Below are positions 17,087 through 26,887 of a stretch of 64,000 nucleotides of DNA, in pieces (position 1 is the first letter of the stretch; each line of letters begins with the position of its first letter). The translations under genes and the position numbers were made by a program. The notes beneath the pieces were generated by a model. The model ran no database searches. It was not told the DNA's origin and was given only the letters and a program-made list of their open reading frames with translations. The DNA comes from SCGC-AAA076-P13 sp905478035 (GTDB lineage Bacteria; Pseudomonadota; Gammaproteobacteria; Magnimaribacterales; D2472), in NCBI GenBank assembly GCA_943846785.1, contig OX044367.1, forward strand, positions 186,001 through 250,000. The letters are read 5' to 3'.

Positions 17087-17935
17087 TTAATATTTTATCA
17101 TTAACACCGGTGTTTCAGATTTGTATTTAATGTACTCTTCGTCACCGCCCCATTTTTTATCTGCCCTTGCTTCTAACATTCTTACACCACTAACATAGAC
17201 AAGAAGCAGGTAAGTAAATATTGGTGAAATTAAAGTGAGGTACTGCAGTCCTTCTAAAGATGAGAATGACATAACTGCTATTCCTGTCCATAAGACTATT
17301 TCTCCAAAAAAGTTAGGATGTCTTGATTTAGCCCATAATCCAGTAGTTATAAATTTATCTCTATTTTCTGGTATTGATCTAAATTTCGATTTTTGCTTAT
17401 CTGCAATAACTTCAGTACTAAAGCCAAAGACAAATAAGCCAAGTCCAATATAGAAAAATGCATTAACAATAACTCCAGTTTCAGAAGATAATGCTGTCAA
17501 TGCACACATTGAACAAAGCGAAACCCATAAACCTTGCAAAGTCCATGTCATAAAAAATTGCGTTGCTGACGGCTTAATTGAACGGAATCTTTTATCTTCA
17601 CCGTCTTTATGTATTCGCAAAAAAAGAAAAGTTCCAAGTCTCAAAGCCCACATAGTTATAAGAAGAACAATAGCAATATTGGCTCCATTTAATTTAGTAA
17701 ATACCTCAGAAGTCGAAGCTAATGAAACCCATATAACTGATAAATACGTCAAACTTCCAGTTAAGTCATAAAATTTTTCTGTTTGAAAAACATATGCAGG
17801 TATAAAAGCAACCCATTGAATTGCAAAAGCAAGGAATACTACTTTTACAACTAAATCTATACCAGTTGCACTCGCTATATATGCAGCAAAAAGAAATGCT
17901 GCAATTGAAATTAAAATATTAATTAATTTACTCAT
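17087..17935 (-). CDS. DUF1295 membrane protein (steroid 5-alpha-reductase/ICMT-like)
   Basis: The 282-residue polytopic protein carries the DUF1295 signature WAKSRHPNFFGEIVLWTGIAV near residues 203-223 and a C-terminal SGVRMLEARADKKWGGDEEYIKYK, which form the cofactor/substrate site in the related methyltransferases and reductases. Seven to eight hydrophobic helices are visible. Bacterial DUF1295 proteins have no firmly assigned reaction; NADPH-dependent reduction of an isoprenoid or steroid-like lipid is a guess from the fold. It follows the M2 peptidase gene by 3 bases on the same strand. Confidence 0.85.
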   Translation of the reverse strand: MSKLINILISIAAFLFAAYIASATGIDLVVKVVFLAFAIQWVAFIPAYVFQTEKFYDLTGSLTYLSVIWVSLASTSEVFTKLNGANIAIVLLITMWALRLGTFLFLRIHKDGEDKRFRSIKPSATQFFMTWTLQGLWVSLCSMCALTALSSETGVIVNAFFYIGLGLFVFGFSTEVIADKQKSKFRSIPENRDKFITTGLWAKSRHPNFFGEIVLWTGIAVMSFSSLEGLQYLTLISPIFTYLLLVYVSGVRMLEARADKKWGGDEEYIKYKSETPVLMIKY

Positions 17936-17938
17936 TTT

Positions 17939-19753
17939 CTACTCCCATCCACACATTCTATTTTCATTTTGTTTGTCAAGCCACTCTTTCAAGGGCTTAT
18001 AGTAATTCATAACAGAGCTACCACTCAATTTTCTTGATCCTGTAATATTCTCAAAAGCATCTTGCCATGGCTGGCTTTGCCCCAACGCCATTGTTGAAAT
18101 AATTTTTTCACCAGCAATCTGATTTCCATAAATTGAGCATTCGTGGAGCAATCCATCAAAATTCATTGCATTGCATAAGGCTTCATGAAATTGATATTGC
18201 ATAATTCTTGCAAGATAGTATCTCGTATAAGGTGTATTTGCTGGAATGTGATATTTGGCTCCTGGATCAAAATAATCTTCTGATCTATTTACTGGAGAAG
18301 TAATACCTTGATAAGACTCCCTCATATCCCACCATGATGAATTGAGGTTAGACTCTTCTATTTCTCCATTAAAAACACCAGATCTCCATTTATCTAATGT
18401 TAAAGCCCAAGGAATCACTACAACTCCCTCTAGAGCTTGTTTCATCAATAGTCCAATTGGGTCTTTCTTTGCGCTTGTAGCCTCCTCAGAGGATATGAAA
18501 CCAATCTTATTCAAATAATCAGGCGTTATAGAAAGTGTTAATAGGTCACCAAATGCTTCATGAAATCCATCATTCGCTCCTCCCTGAAAAAGAGTTGGCA
18601 GATGATTATATGCTTGATAATAAAAAATATGTCCTAACTCATGATGAATCGTTATGAAGTCTTCTTCATTCTTTTCGATACACATTTTTATTCTCAAATC
18701 ATTATTTACTGAATCAAGATTCCATGCTGAAGCATGACAAACTACAGATCTATCTTGAGGTTTTACAAATAATGATCTTTCCCAAAAAGTTTCTGGTAGT
18801 TCTTTAAAGCCCATAGATAAGAAAAAGTCTTCTGCATATTCAACCATTGTTATTTCATCTATATTTCTTTCATTTATTATTTGAGTAACATCTATAGAAG
18901 TGTTTGTTTCATCTTTTTCATACACAAGATCATATATATTTGACCATGACTGTCCCCACATATTGCCCAAGACATGAACCGGAAGCGGCCCATCTAAAGG
19001 AACAATATCATCACCATATTCTGAATTTAATTTGCTTCTTACATGACAATGCAATGCCTCATAAAGAGGTTTGACTTCTTCCCAAACTCTATCTGTTTCA
19101 TTTAAAAATGTTTCAGCTGGCATATCATATTTGCTAAACCATAAGTCGCTCAAGCCATCAAAGCCTAAATCTTTAGATCCTTGATTTCCAATATCAACCA
19201 TTCTTAAGTACATTGGTTTCATGGGCTTTCCAATTTCATGCCAGCCAGTCCAAGCTTTAAGCAATTCACTTGAATTCCTTGAAGAATCTATAATATTTTC
19301 AAAAGCCTCTAAATCTAAACAAGTTCCGTCATCATAACAATGCTTTCCACTGCCATACATGGCCTCAAGTTTAGTTGAAATCTCTGATAACTCACCAGCG
19401 AGTTTGTCATCAAAAGGAGGAGGCATAACAAAAGAACTTTTTAATAATTCGAGCTGTCTTCTATTCGAAGAAGTTGTAACTAAATCATTAAAATTAGATG
19501 CGTTCCTAGAAGTCTCTAAAGCTTTGAGGGTATATCTTTTGCTATAGTCGGCTATAACCTTTTGAGAATCATAAGTTATAAAATTTGAACTTATCCATGA
19601 TGCAGAACTTACCGTAGGACCTTCTAATAAATTTTCTGATTCAACAGACGCTAAAAATTTTTCTAGATCTTCTGAAGATTTAGATTGTTCGCCACTTTGG
19701 CCACAAGAAGTTACAATTGCACATATGGCAATTAGTGTGAATATTTTTTTCAT
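17939..19753 (-). CDS. M2-family peptidyl-dipeptidase (angiotensin-converting enzyme homologue), lipoprotein
   Basis: The 604-residue protein begins with a lipoprotein signal peptide ending VTSC (Cys17). It has the zinc motif HELGH at 371-375 with third ligand Glu399 in GGANDGFHEAFGD, and other ACE-conserved stretches (LPVHVLGNMWGQSW, DFITIHHELGHI, HIPANTPYTRYYLARIMQYQFHEALC). Expected activity: removal of C-terminal dipeptides from peptides outside the inner membrane. Length and the absence of a second domain match bacterial single-domain ACE homologues. It probably works with other peptidases in peptide scavenging. Confidence 0.92.
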   Translation of the reverse strand: MKKIFTLIAICAIVTSCGQSGEQSKSSEDLEKFLASVESENLLEGPTVSSASWISSNFITYDSQKVIADYSKRYTLKALETSRNASNFNDLVTTSSNRRQLELLKSSFVMPPPFDDKLAGELSEISTKLEAMYGSGKHCYDDGTCLDLEAFENIIDSSRNSSELLKAWTGWHEIGKPMKPMYLRMVDIGNQGSKDLGFDGLSDLWFSKYDMPAETFLNETDRVWEEVKPLYEALHCHVRSKLNSEYGDDIVPLDGPLPVHVLGNMWGQSWSNIYDLVYEKDETNTSIDVTQIINERNIDEITMVEYAEDFFLSMGFKELPETFWERSLFVKPQDRSVVCHASAWNLDSVNNDLRIKMCIEKNEEDFITIHHELGHIFYYQAYNHLPTLFQGGANDGFHEAFGDLLTLSITPDYLNKIGFISSEEATSAKKDPIGLLMKQALEGVVVIPWALTLDKWRSGVFNGEIEESNLNSSWWDMRESYQGITSPVNRSEDYFDPGAKYHIPANTPYTRYYLARIMQYQFHEALCNAMNFDGLLHECSIYGNQIAGEKIISTMALGQSQPWQDAFENITGSRKLSGSSVMNYYKPLKEWLDKQNENRMCGWE

Positions 19754-19801
19754 AAGTTTTCCCTCGATTTACCAAAATAACATAAAAAATATATATAAAA
19801 A

Positions 19802-20365
19802 ATGAAAATATCAACGAATCAATTTAAGAATGGAACAAAGCTACTTATAGATAATGCTCCTTGTTCAATAATAGAACATGAATTTCATAAGCCTGGAAAG
19901 GGACAGGCGGTGATGCGAGTTAAATATAAAAATTTGCTTACAGGAAATACAAACGATAAGACATATAAATCAGGAGAGTCTGCTGAGACCGCTGACATTA
20001 ATCATAAAGATATGGAGTTCCTATATACGGATGGCAATACATGGCATTTTATGGATACATCAACTTATGAGCAGATTGAAATAGGCGCTACTGAAATGGG
20101 TGATGCTAAAAAATGGCTAGTCGGGCAAGAAACATGTGAAATTATTCTATGGGATGATAGGCCTATACTTGTTGATCCTCCTGTTATTGTTGAATTAAAA
20201 ATCTCATCATCTGAGCCTGGGGTTAAGGGTGATACTGTTTCGGGTGCAACTAAACCAGCTGAATTGGAAACAGGGGTTACGGTTCAGGTTCCATTATTTG
20301 TAAATGAAGGTGAGACTATTAAGGTTGATACCAGAGATGAAAGCTATGTTGGTAGAGCAAAATAA
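19802..20365 (+). CDS. efp: Elongation factor P
   Basis: The 187-residue protein has the three EF-P beta domains. The modified lysine is Lys33 in HKPGKGQAVMRVKYKN, equivalent to E. coli Lys34 and consistent with EpmA/EpmB-type beta-lysylation, although those enzymes are not in this window. The C-terminus shows PVIVELKISSSEPGVKGDT and VPLFVNEGETIKVDTR, typical of EF-P. It rescues ribosomes stalled on polyproline. argS starts on its stop codon (TAATG). Confidence 0.95.
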   Translation: MKISTNQFKNGTKLLIDNAPCSIIEHEFHKPGKGQAVMRVKYKNLLTGNTNDKTYKSGESAETADINHKDMEFLYTDGNTWHFMDTSTYEQIEIGATEMGDAKKWLVGQETCEIILWDDRPILVDPPVIVELKISSSEPGVKGDTVSGATKPAELETGVTVQVPLFVNEGETIKVDTRDESYVGRAK

Positions 20366-22107
20366 TGATTCAAACTATTAATGAACAGATTGATAAATTC
20401 TTATCTTCATTACCTGAGATTAATAATAGTCAAATTATCTCAATAAAAGAGAGGTCTGCCACAACACTAACTGATGACCTAAAAAAAGGTCATGCTACGT
20501 CTAACGTATGCATGATTGCGGCAAGTATTTTAAAGCAGAATCCGAAAGACCTTGCAGTCAAACTTGCCTCAATTATGGAGAAATCTGAAAAATATGAAAA
20601 TGTAGAATCTGCAGGACCAGGATTTATTAATGTAACTTTAAAACGTGAGGATTTTGTATCAACTATAAAGCAGATTAATGACAACCCCAAAGAGTTTGGG
20701 ACATCAAAGGATGGAGAAAATAAATCAGTTCAAATTGAGTTTGTATCAGCTAATCCAACTGGACCACTTCATGTTGGTCATGGAAGAGGTGCAGCCTATG
20801 GAGATGCTATAGGAAGAATACTCTCTTCGTGTGGCTTTAGAGTTGAAAAAGAATATTATATTAATGATGCAGGCAGGCAAATTGATATTCTAACTGCAAG
20901 TGTTTATGTAAGAATTCATCAGGATTCATTTAAGGATTTCTTTCCTAAGAATGCATATAAAGGATCCTATATTGAAGACATTGCGAAAGCTTTCAAAAAA
21001 ATAAATAGTACTAAATCTATTCGAGATATACATTTGTACACTGCTCAGTTGCCTGAAGATGATGAAAAAGAAATAGATGCACTAGTTTTTAGAATTAAAG
21101 ACTTTGACTCTCAGTGGTCTGATATAAAAGACTTTGCTTTGAACTCCGTTCTTGAAACTATTAAAGAGGATTTAAAATTATTTAATGTTAGTTTTGACCA
21201 TTGGTTTTATGAGTCTTCCCTTGGTGATATGGCTGATAAGAATTCTAAAATCTCTCTTGCAATTGAAACTCTTAAATCTAAAAAGCTTGCATTCGAAGAA
21301 AAAGGTGCAATTTGGTTAGATACATCTGAAAGTGGAGATGATAAAAATAGGGTTCTTATAAGAGAGGATGAAAGGCCTACTTATTTTGCTTCAGACGTTG
21401 CGTATCATAAAAATAAAATAGATAGAGGTTTTGATAAGCTTATTAATGTTTGGGGAGCAGACCATCACGGCTATATAAAAAGAATCGAAGCATCTATAAG
21501 CGGATTAGGTTTTAATAAAGATAAATTAGATGTGCAGCTTGTTCAGTTTGCAAATCTCTTTAAAGATGGGAAAAAAGTAAAGATGTCCACCAGATCTGGA
21601 GATTTTTATTCTTTAAAGGATTTGATACAAGATATAGGAACTGACGCTGCTAGATTTTACTACCTTTCAAAGCAGGCTGATCAACATCTAGATTTTGATT
21701 TAAATTTAGCTACTTCTGATAGTAAAGAAAATATGTTTTATTATATTCAGTACGCACATGCAAGAATATTTTCATTGCTTGGCAAGTACAAAAACAGCAA
21801 TACAAACATGCCCTCTTCGCCTGACTCAATTATTAATGGGTCATATAAAAAATGCGATAAACTTATTCATGAAATTAGTAGGTATCCAAGTATATTAAAA
21901 AGATCTTCTCTTTCACTTCACCCTCATCTAATAATTTTTTATTTAAAAGATTTGGCTCATACATTTCATAGTTTTTATAATGACAACCCAGTACTAACTG
22001 AGTCAGAAGAAAACCTTGATTCAATCATTTTGTGTCTAGACGCGGTTAAATCTGTTATCGCTAATGGGTTTGAGCTTCTTGGAATTGAGCCCATGGAAAA
22101 AATGTAA
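20365..22107 (+). CDS. argS: Arginyl-tRNA synthetase
   Basis: The 580-residue class I synthetase has the HIGH-type motif in NPTGPLHVGHGRGAAYGDAIGR, an N-terminal Add-1 domain (residues 1-110), VWGADHHGYIKR, the KMSTRSGDFYSL (KMSKS-like) loop, and a C-terminal anticodon-binding helical domain. It charges tRNA-Arg. It is linked to efp by a one-base overlap and followed by a SPOR-domain gene, as in many gammaproteobacteria. Confidence 0.96.
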   Translation: MIQTINEQIDKFLSSLPEINNSQIISIKERSATTLTDDLKKGHATSNVCMIAASILKQNPKDLAVKLASIMEKSEKYENVESAGPGFINVTLKREDFVSTIKQINDNPKEFGTSKDGENKSVQIEFVSANPTGPLHVGHGRGAAYGDAIGRILSSCGFRVEKEYYINDAGRQIDILTASVYVRIHQDSFKDFFPKNAYKGSYIEDIAKAFKKINSTKSIRDIHLYTAQLPEDDEKEIDALVFRIKDFDSQWSDIKDFALNSVLETIKEDLKLFNVSFDHWFYESSLGDMADKNSKISLAIETLKSKKLAFEEKGAIWLDTSESGDDKNRVLIREDERPTYFASDVAYHKNKIDRGFDKLINVWGADHHGYIKRIEASISGLGFNKDKLDVQLVQFANLFKDGKKVKMSTRSGDFYSLKDLIQDIGTDAARFYYLSKQADQHLDFDLNLATSDSKENMFYYIQYAHARIFSLLGKYKNSNTNMPSSPDSIINGSYKKCDKLIHEISRYPSILKRSSLSLHPHLIIFYLKDLAHTFHSFYNDNPVLTESEENLDSIILCLDAVKSVIANGFELLGIEPMEKM

Positions 22108-22112
22108 CCTAA

Positions 22113-22646
22113 ATGAAGGATTATGCGAATAGAAAATCTCTAAGCAGAAGCAAGGGTAAAGCAAAAAAGACGGTATACAGGTCAAAAAGAAAAAATGTAG
22201 AAGTTGTCCCATCGGTATTCTTATTGGGTCTTGGCTTTACAGCCTTTTTTCTTATTGTAATTTCAGTTTTTTATTTTGGAACTGATATTAAAAGTATTGA
22301 TCAGCGTAATATAAATAATACAGTAACAATAAATTTTCCAACCTCCTTAATGGAAGACTCAGTATTAATAGAAACAAATAAACTTGATGACACCTTAGAA
22401 TGTGAGTATTTTGTTCAGGTTGGAGCTTATGGCAATAAAAAGTATGCCTATGAGGCAGTTGAAATGTTAAATGAGGTCGAGTTTATGACTATAAATGATA
22501 TATATAGCGCTTCCAAACCCGGCAAACTGCTTCACAGCGTATTAAGTGGTCCTTATGAAAATAGATCAGCTGCTAATAATGCCAAAGAAAAAATAACAAA
22601 AAATGGCTTTGATCCTCAACTAAGAACTTTATGCAAAAAGAAATAA
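22113..22646 (+). CDS. SPOR-domain membrane protein (FtsN-like)
   Basis: The 177-residue protein has a basic cytoplasmic tail (residues 1-30), one membrane helix (about 33-56) and a C-terminal SPOR domain (about 100-177) with YFVQVGAYGNKKYAYEAVEML and VLSGPYENRSAANNAKEKI. SPOR domains bind denuded glycans at the division septum. The gene position after argS matches ftsN-type genes of gammaproteobacteria, but it is much shorter than E. coli FtsN and lacks a long linker. The next gene starts 16 bases before its end. Confidence 0.85.
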   Translation: MKDYANRKSLSRSKGKAKKTVYRSKRKNVEVVPSVFLLGLGFTAFFLIVISVFYFGTDIKSIDQRNINNTVTINFPTSLMEDSVLIETNKLDDTLECEYFVQVGAYGNKKYAYEAVEMLNEVEFMTINDIYSASKPGKLLHSVLSGPYENRSAANNAKEKITKNGFDPQLRTLCKKK

Positions 22647-23317
22647 ATCAAAACATAAGCTTAGTAAAGAATAATATTGCCGTGGCATCTAGGAAAGCTA
22701 ATATTGATCCAAGAATGGTTTCTTTAATAGCAGTTTCTAAAAAAAAGGATCATGAATATATCAGAGCAGCTATTGAGCTAGGCCTTAATGATTTTGGTGA
22801 AAATTATGCTCAAGAGCTTGCCAGCAAAGCAGAGCTTCTGCAGAATGAAGATATCAATTGGCACTTCATTGGACCAATTCAAACGAATAAAATAAAACTA
22901 ATCACAACTCATGCAAGCTGGATTCATTCATTGGATAGACCTAAAGTAGTAGATAAATTAAATAACGAATGTATCGCATCCAATAAAAAAATGAATGCAC
23001 TTATTCAAATAAATATTTCTGGTGAAGAAACAAAAAGCGGTATTAGCCCAGATACTCTTTTAGAGTTTGCCAGTTATGTAAATCTGCAATCCAATATTGT
23101 GCTTAAAGGCATAATGGTGCTGCCAAAAATGACTAATAATATTATAGATAAAGAAAGAGAAATGATTAAAGCCAGAAAACTTCATAACAATTTAGTTAAG
23201 GAGTTTCCTGAAGCAACTTATTTATCAATGGGGACTACATCTGATTTTGAATGTGCTATAAAGTGTGGCTCTAATATGATTAGGGTTGGTGAACTCATAT
23301 TTGGAAAACGAAAATGA
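22631..23317 (+). CDS. YggS-family pyridoxal phosphate homeostasis protein
   Basis: The 228-residue protein has the PLP-lysine block SLIAVSKKKDHEYIR, NDFGENYAQELASKAELL, WHFIGPIQTNKIK, LIQINISGEETKSGI, GIMVLP and the C-terminal LSMGTTSDFECAIKCGSNMIRVGELIFGKR phosphate-binding segment. The family controls free PLP and affects amino acid metabolism. It commonly lies beside proC and yggT, exactly as here. Confidence 0.94.
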   Translation: MQKEINQNISLVKNNIAVASRKANIDPRMVSLIAVSKKKDHEYIRAAIELGLNDFGENYAQELASKAELLQNEDINWHFIGPIQTNKIKLITTHASWIHSLDRPKVVDKLNNECIASNKKMNALIQINISGEETKSGISPDTLLEFASYVNLQSNIVLKGIMVLPKMTNNIIDKEREMIKARKLHNNLVKEFPEATYLSMGTTSDFECAIKCGSNMIRVGELIFGKRK

Positions 23318-24106
23318 AGAAAATAGTTTTTTTTGGAGCAGGAAATATTGCTCAATCAATTATCCTTGGACTCATCTCTATTGGGTATGACAAAAGAAAT
23401 ATTCTATTTATTGATAGGAATAAGAAAAATCAAAGTTACTTAAGAGAAAATTGGTATAAAGAAATATTCTAGCAAACATATTAATAATATTGACCTGTTC
23501 TTTTTGGCTGTTAAGCCTAAAGATGCACTTATGGCTTTTCAAGAAATCTGTGACAGTCATAAAAATCCCAAAGTAGTATCTTTGGTTGCAGGTATTAAAT
23601 CTAAACAGTATTTTTCAATATCAAAAAATATCCAGTTAATTAGAGCTATGCCGACCACATCATCAAAGTTTGGCAAAGGAATCACTGCCCTATTTAATAT
23701 ATCTTCATCTTCACCTAGCTTTAACAAGGTTAAGAAAATATTTAATAAATTAGGTATGGCTATTGAATTAAATAAAGAGCAGGAAATGGATGCCTTCACC
23801 GGACTTATTGGCAGCGGGCCAGCGTACTTTTTTTATTTATTGAAAGTATATGAAAAAAGATTGATGAAGATTTGTAATAATGATGCAAAGATGGTCGCGG
23901 ATGCTATGTCCAACATGCTTGAAGGTGTTGCTTTGTCAGTAGCTAGTAATGATAATCTAGATAACTTAATTGCAAAAGTTGCATCAAAGAAAGGTACTAC
24001 TGAGGCTGGGTTAAAAAGCTTTAAAGAAAATAAGTTATTAAGTACTTTCGATAAAGGAATCACAACAGCAATAAAAAGATCAAAGGAAATTTCAAATGAG
24101 TCCTAA
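23314..24106 (+). pseudogene. proC: Pyrroline-5-carboxylate reductase ProC, frameshifted
   Basis: A frame from ATG 23314 gives the ProC N-terminus (MKKIVFFGAGNIAQSIILGL) and stops at TAG 23470-23472. The rest of ProC continues in the +1-shifted frame: an LFFLAVKPKDALMAF block, RAMPTTSSKFGKGIT, GLIGSGPAYFFYLL and ASKKGTTEAGL. Removing one A from the run at 23447-23450 joins the halves as LREIGIKKYSS and yields about 263 residues, the normal ProC length. The enzyme reduces pyrroline-5-carboxylate to proline. Either the gene is broken or the base is a sequencing/assembly error. All downstream motifs are intact, which favours an error or a very recent mutation. Confidence 0.88.
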
Positions 24107-24620
24107 TATAGTAGACCTAACAAATATAATACTTTCTATTTTGTGTTATGGATTTGTATACTTATTTATTTTTAATGCCCTAAAAGTAAATTATTTTAAT
24201 CCTATCGTAAAAGTCTTCGTTGCTGCATATAAGCCTATCTCAAAGCTGTCTGTTTTTTCTAATCAGCTTTATACCATTGGCCTCATCGCTGTTGGGTTAA
24301 AGTTTTTAAGTTTTCAACTTTTATATTCTTCTCAATATGAGGCTTCGGTGTTAATAATTATTGCGTTTATTGAAATTATTAAAATTGCTTTAAATATTAT
24401 CTTTTTCTCAATTATCGGATCTGTTATTTTGAGCTGGGTATCACCTAACAATGATCACCCTGCCCCTGAATTAATAAATGAAATCTCAGATAATGTACTA
24501 AATCCTATAAAGAAATTTATACCTTCAATGGGTGGCTTAGATTTTTCTCCAATATTTGCCTTTATTCTTATTAATGTAATTATTAGCTTTCTGCAGGATA
24601 TTATTAGATCGATAGTATGA
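24096..24620 (+). CDS. yggT: YggT-family membrane protein
   Basis: The 174-residue integral membrane protein has two YGGT repeats. The second is clear in IIGSVILSWVSPNNDHPAPELINEISDNVLNPIKKFIPSMGGLDFSPIFAFILI, which carries the conserved SW and NP..PxR/K-type elements. Four to five helices are visible. The family is associated with proC-yggS clusters and osmotic tolerance, but its mechanism is unknown. It overlaps proC by 11 bases and metX by 4 (ATGA). Confidence 0.9.
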   Translation: MSPNIVDLTNIILSILCYGFVYLFIFNALKVNYFNPIVKVFVAAYKPISKLSVFSNQLYTIGLIAVGLKFLSFQLLYSSQYEASVLIIIAFIEIIKIALNIIFFSIIGSVILSWVSPNNDHPAPELINEISDNVLNPIKKFIPSMGGLDFSPIFAFILINVIISFLQDIIRSIV

Positions 24621-25711
24621 AAATTAATACAGAGCTTGTTCATTTTAAAGAAGGCCTTGATTTAGAATCAGGAATAAAATTAGATTCATTTGATTTGATG
24701 ATAGAAACATATGGTGAATTAAATGAAAATAAATCAAATGCGGTTTTAGTATGTCATGCTTTCTCTGGTAACCATCATGCTGCTGGTATAGATTCTGAGG
24801 GTGCAAATTTAGGCTGGTGGGATAATATTATTGGGCCTGATAAGGCTATTGACACTAATAAATATTTTGTAGTCTGCTCAAATAACCTGGGTGGCTGTTC
24901 AGGCTCTACTGGACCAACTTCAATCAATCCTGATACTGGCAAAGTATATGGTAAAAACTTTCCCATTATGTCTGTAATTGACTGGGTTAATTCACAAAAA
25001 CTTTTATCTGATTTTTTGGAAGTAAAAAAATGGCATCTCGTGGTTGGAGGAAGCTTAGGTGGAATGCAGGCTCTCCAATGGTCAATTTCCTTCCCTGATA
25101 TGCTATGCAAGGCTGGAGTTTTTGCAGCTGCAGCAAATTCTAGCACTCAAAATATAGCAATGAATGAGGTTTCCAGGGAGTCTATTAGGAAAGATATTAA
25201 CTTTTTTGATGGGGATTATATTGAACACAATACCAAGCCTAAAAATGGATTAAAGGCAGCTAGGATGCTTGGACATATTACCTATCTTTCTGAAAAGCAT
25301 ATGGATTTAAAATTTGGAAGAAGGCACCAGGATAGTGATTCAAAACTCTCTGGCACTATAGATTATGAAGTAGAGAACTATCTGCAGTATAAAGGTGAAA
25401 AGTTTTCAGATAGCTTTGATGCTAACTCATACATACTAATGACAAAAGCAATGGATGACTATGATGCATCATCTAAAACGAATGGAGATCTTGAAGAAGC
25501 AATGTCCGTCATCTCATGTCGTATGTTAATTATTGGTTTTGACAGTGACTGGCTATACCCTCCAGAGAGAGGCAAAGAAATTCAACTAGCTGGAATGAAA
25601 ACTAATGTAAATTGTACATACGTTAATCTTCATGGAGAGCAGGGTCATGACAGCTTCCTGTTTGCCTCTGAGAAATACAATGAAATTATTAAAGCTTTTA
25701 TAAAATCCTGA
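24617..25711 (+). CDS. metX: Homoserine O-acyltransferase MetX
   Basis: The 364-residue alpha/beta-hydrolase has the nucleophile elbow VVGGSLGGMQALQW, the homoserine-site sequence NNLGGCSGSTGPTS, the catalytic Asp in IGFDSDWLYPP and His in GEQGHDSFLF. It activates homoserine for methionine synthesis using acetyl- or succinyl-CoA; the donor cannot be settled without alignment of the specificity residues. The pairing with metW is characteristic of proteobacterial MetX. Confidence 0.93.
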   Translation: MKINTELVHFKEGLDLESGIKLDSFDLMIETYGELNENKSNAVLVCHAFSGNHHAAGIDSEGANLGWWDNIIGPDKAIDTNKYFVVCSNNLGGCSGSTGPTSINPDTGKVYGKNFPIMSVIDWVNSQKLLSDFLEVKKWHLVVGGSLGGMQALQWSISFPDMLCKAGVFAAAANSSTQNIAMNEVSRESIRKDINFFDGDYIEHNTKPKNGLKAARMLGHITYLSEKHMDLKFGRRHQDSDSKLSGTIDYEVENYLQYKGEKFSDSFDANSYILMTKAMDDYDASSKTNGDLEEAMSVISCRMLIIGFDSDWLYPPERGKEIQLAGMKTNVNCTYVNLHGEQGHDSFLFASEKYNEIIKAFIKS

Positions 25712-26304
25712 TGAATATTCCTTTATCAAAAATTATTAACGAATGGATACCTGATAATAGCAAGGTAATAGATTTTGGTTGTGGAGATGGATCATTATTA
25801 AAAGAGCTAATTGATACAAAAAAAGTTAAAGGCTATGGCGTTGAAATTGACCATAAGAAAATCCAAGAGTGTATAGAAAAAGGTGTTTCTGTTATTCAGC
25901 AAGATATTGATGCAGGCATCCAAGAATTTGAGTCTTCTAATTTTGATATATCAATTATGGCTAGTTCTATTCAATGCCTAAAAAACCCTCACTTAGCTCT
26001 AAGAAGAATGCTGAAACTCTCGAACCAGTGTGTTGTTACTCTTCCAAACCTTGGCTATTGGAGATGCAGAATGGATTTGGTTTCTGGCAAAATGCCGGTT
26101 ACTCCAAACCTACCCTCAAGTTGGTATGAAACAGAAAATGTCCATCTTTGCACCATCAATGACTTTGAAAAACTTTGTTCTGATGAAGGCTTCGTTATAT
26201 ATAAAAAATTATTCTTAAACCCTAAAAGACAACAAAGCATTTTGGCATCTCGCTCTCCAAATTTATTTGCTTCTGAGGGGGTATATCTACTTGGAAGAAA
26301 GTAA
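25711..26304 (+). CDS. metW: Methionine biosynthesis protein MetW
   Basis: The 197-residue SAM-methyltransferase-fold protein has VIDFGCGDGSLLKELI, GVEIDHKKIQECIEKGVSVIQQDID, and the MetW-specific LPNLGYWRCRMDLVSGKMPVT and WYETENVHLCTINDFE segments. MetW is required with MetX for efficient homoserine acylation in several proteobacteria. The start overlaps the metX stop by one base (TGATG). Confidence 0.92.
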   Translation: MNIPLSKIINEWIPDNSKVIDFGCGDGSLLKELIDTKKVKGYGVEIDHKKIQECIEKGVSVIQQDIDAGIQEFESSNFDISIMASSIQCLKNPHLALRRMLKLSNQCVVTLPNLGYWRCRMDLVSGKMPVTPNLPSSWYETENVHLCTINDFEKLCSDEGFVIYKKLFLNPKRQQSILASRSPNLFASEGVYLLGRK

Positions 26305-26887
26305 GAAAATTTTATTAGCCACCTCAAATCAAGGGAAGTTAAAAGAGTTTAAAAAACTTTTCAACAAGCTTGATTTGATTTGCCAAACTGACCTAGGCAT
26401 TGATGATGCTGTCGAAGATGGCATGACATTTTTTGAAAATGCTTTAAAAAAAGCAAGGCATGGCGCAAAAGAATCGAAACTTTTTACAGTTGCAGATGAC
26501 TCTGGATTGGTGGTACCTGGTTTAAATTTTGAACCTGGGATATATTCTGCTAGGTATGCTGGAGAAGAAGCATCTGATCTTGATAACAGAAATAAAATTA
26601 TTGCTGAATTAAAAAAGAGAAACTTGGAATCACTACCTGCTTACTATGTATGTGTTTTAGTTGGAATTCATTCTCATGACGATCCAATGCCAATATATTC
26701 TTCAGGTCAAATTCATGGAAAAGTTAGCATCAAAAGTGATGGCGAAGGAGGCTTTGGATACGACAAGATTTTTTATCTTGAAGATCCTCAAACATCTATG
26801 GCATCAATCTCCCCAGAAATCAAAAATACTATTAGTCATAGAGCTCTTGCTGCTCGTTCATTCTTAGCAGAACTTGAAAAAATTTAG
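26291..26887 (+). CDS. rdgB: XTP/dITP pyrophosphatase RdgB
   Basis: I place the start at TTG 26291 because a GAGGGGG ribosome site lies about 8-14 bases upstream and translation gives MEESKKILLATSNQGKLKEF, the usual RdgB opening. An upstream in-frame TTG (26267) is possible. Conserved parts are FFENALKKARHGAK, VADDSGLVVPGLN, PGIYSARYAG, GEGGFGYDKIFY and NTISHRALA. It hydrolyses non-canonical purine triphosphates to prevent their incorporation into DNA. It overlaps metW by 14 bases and hemW by 14. Confidence 0.93.
   Translation: MEESKKILLATSNQGKLKEFKKLFNKLDLICQTDLGIDDAVEDGMTFFENALKKARHGAKESKLFTVADDSGLVVPGLNFEPGIYSARYAGEEASDLDNRNKIIAELKKRNLESLPAYYVCVLVGIHSHDDPMPIYSSGQIHGKVSIKSDGEGGFGYDKIFYLEDPQTSMASISPEIKNTISHRALAARSFLAELEKI

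Noticed and set aside
24775..25146. 123-codon open frame on the minus strand inside metX
   Set aside because: It is fully antisense to a well-conserved gene and its translation has no recognisable domain.
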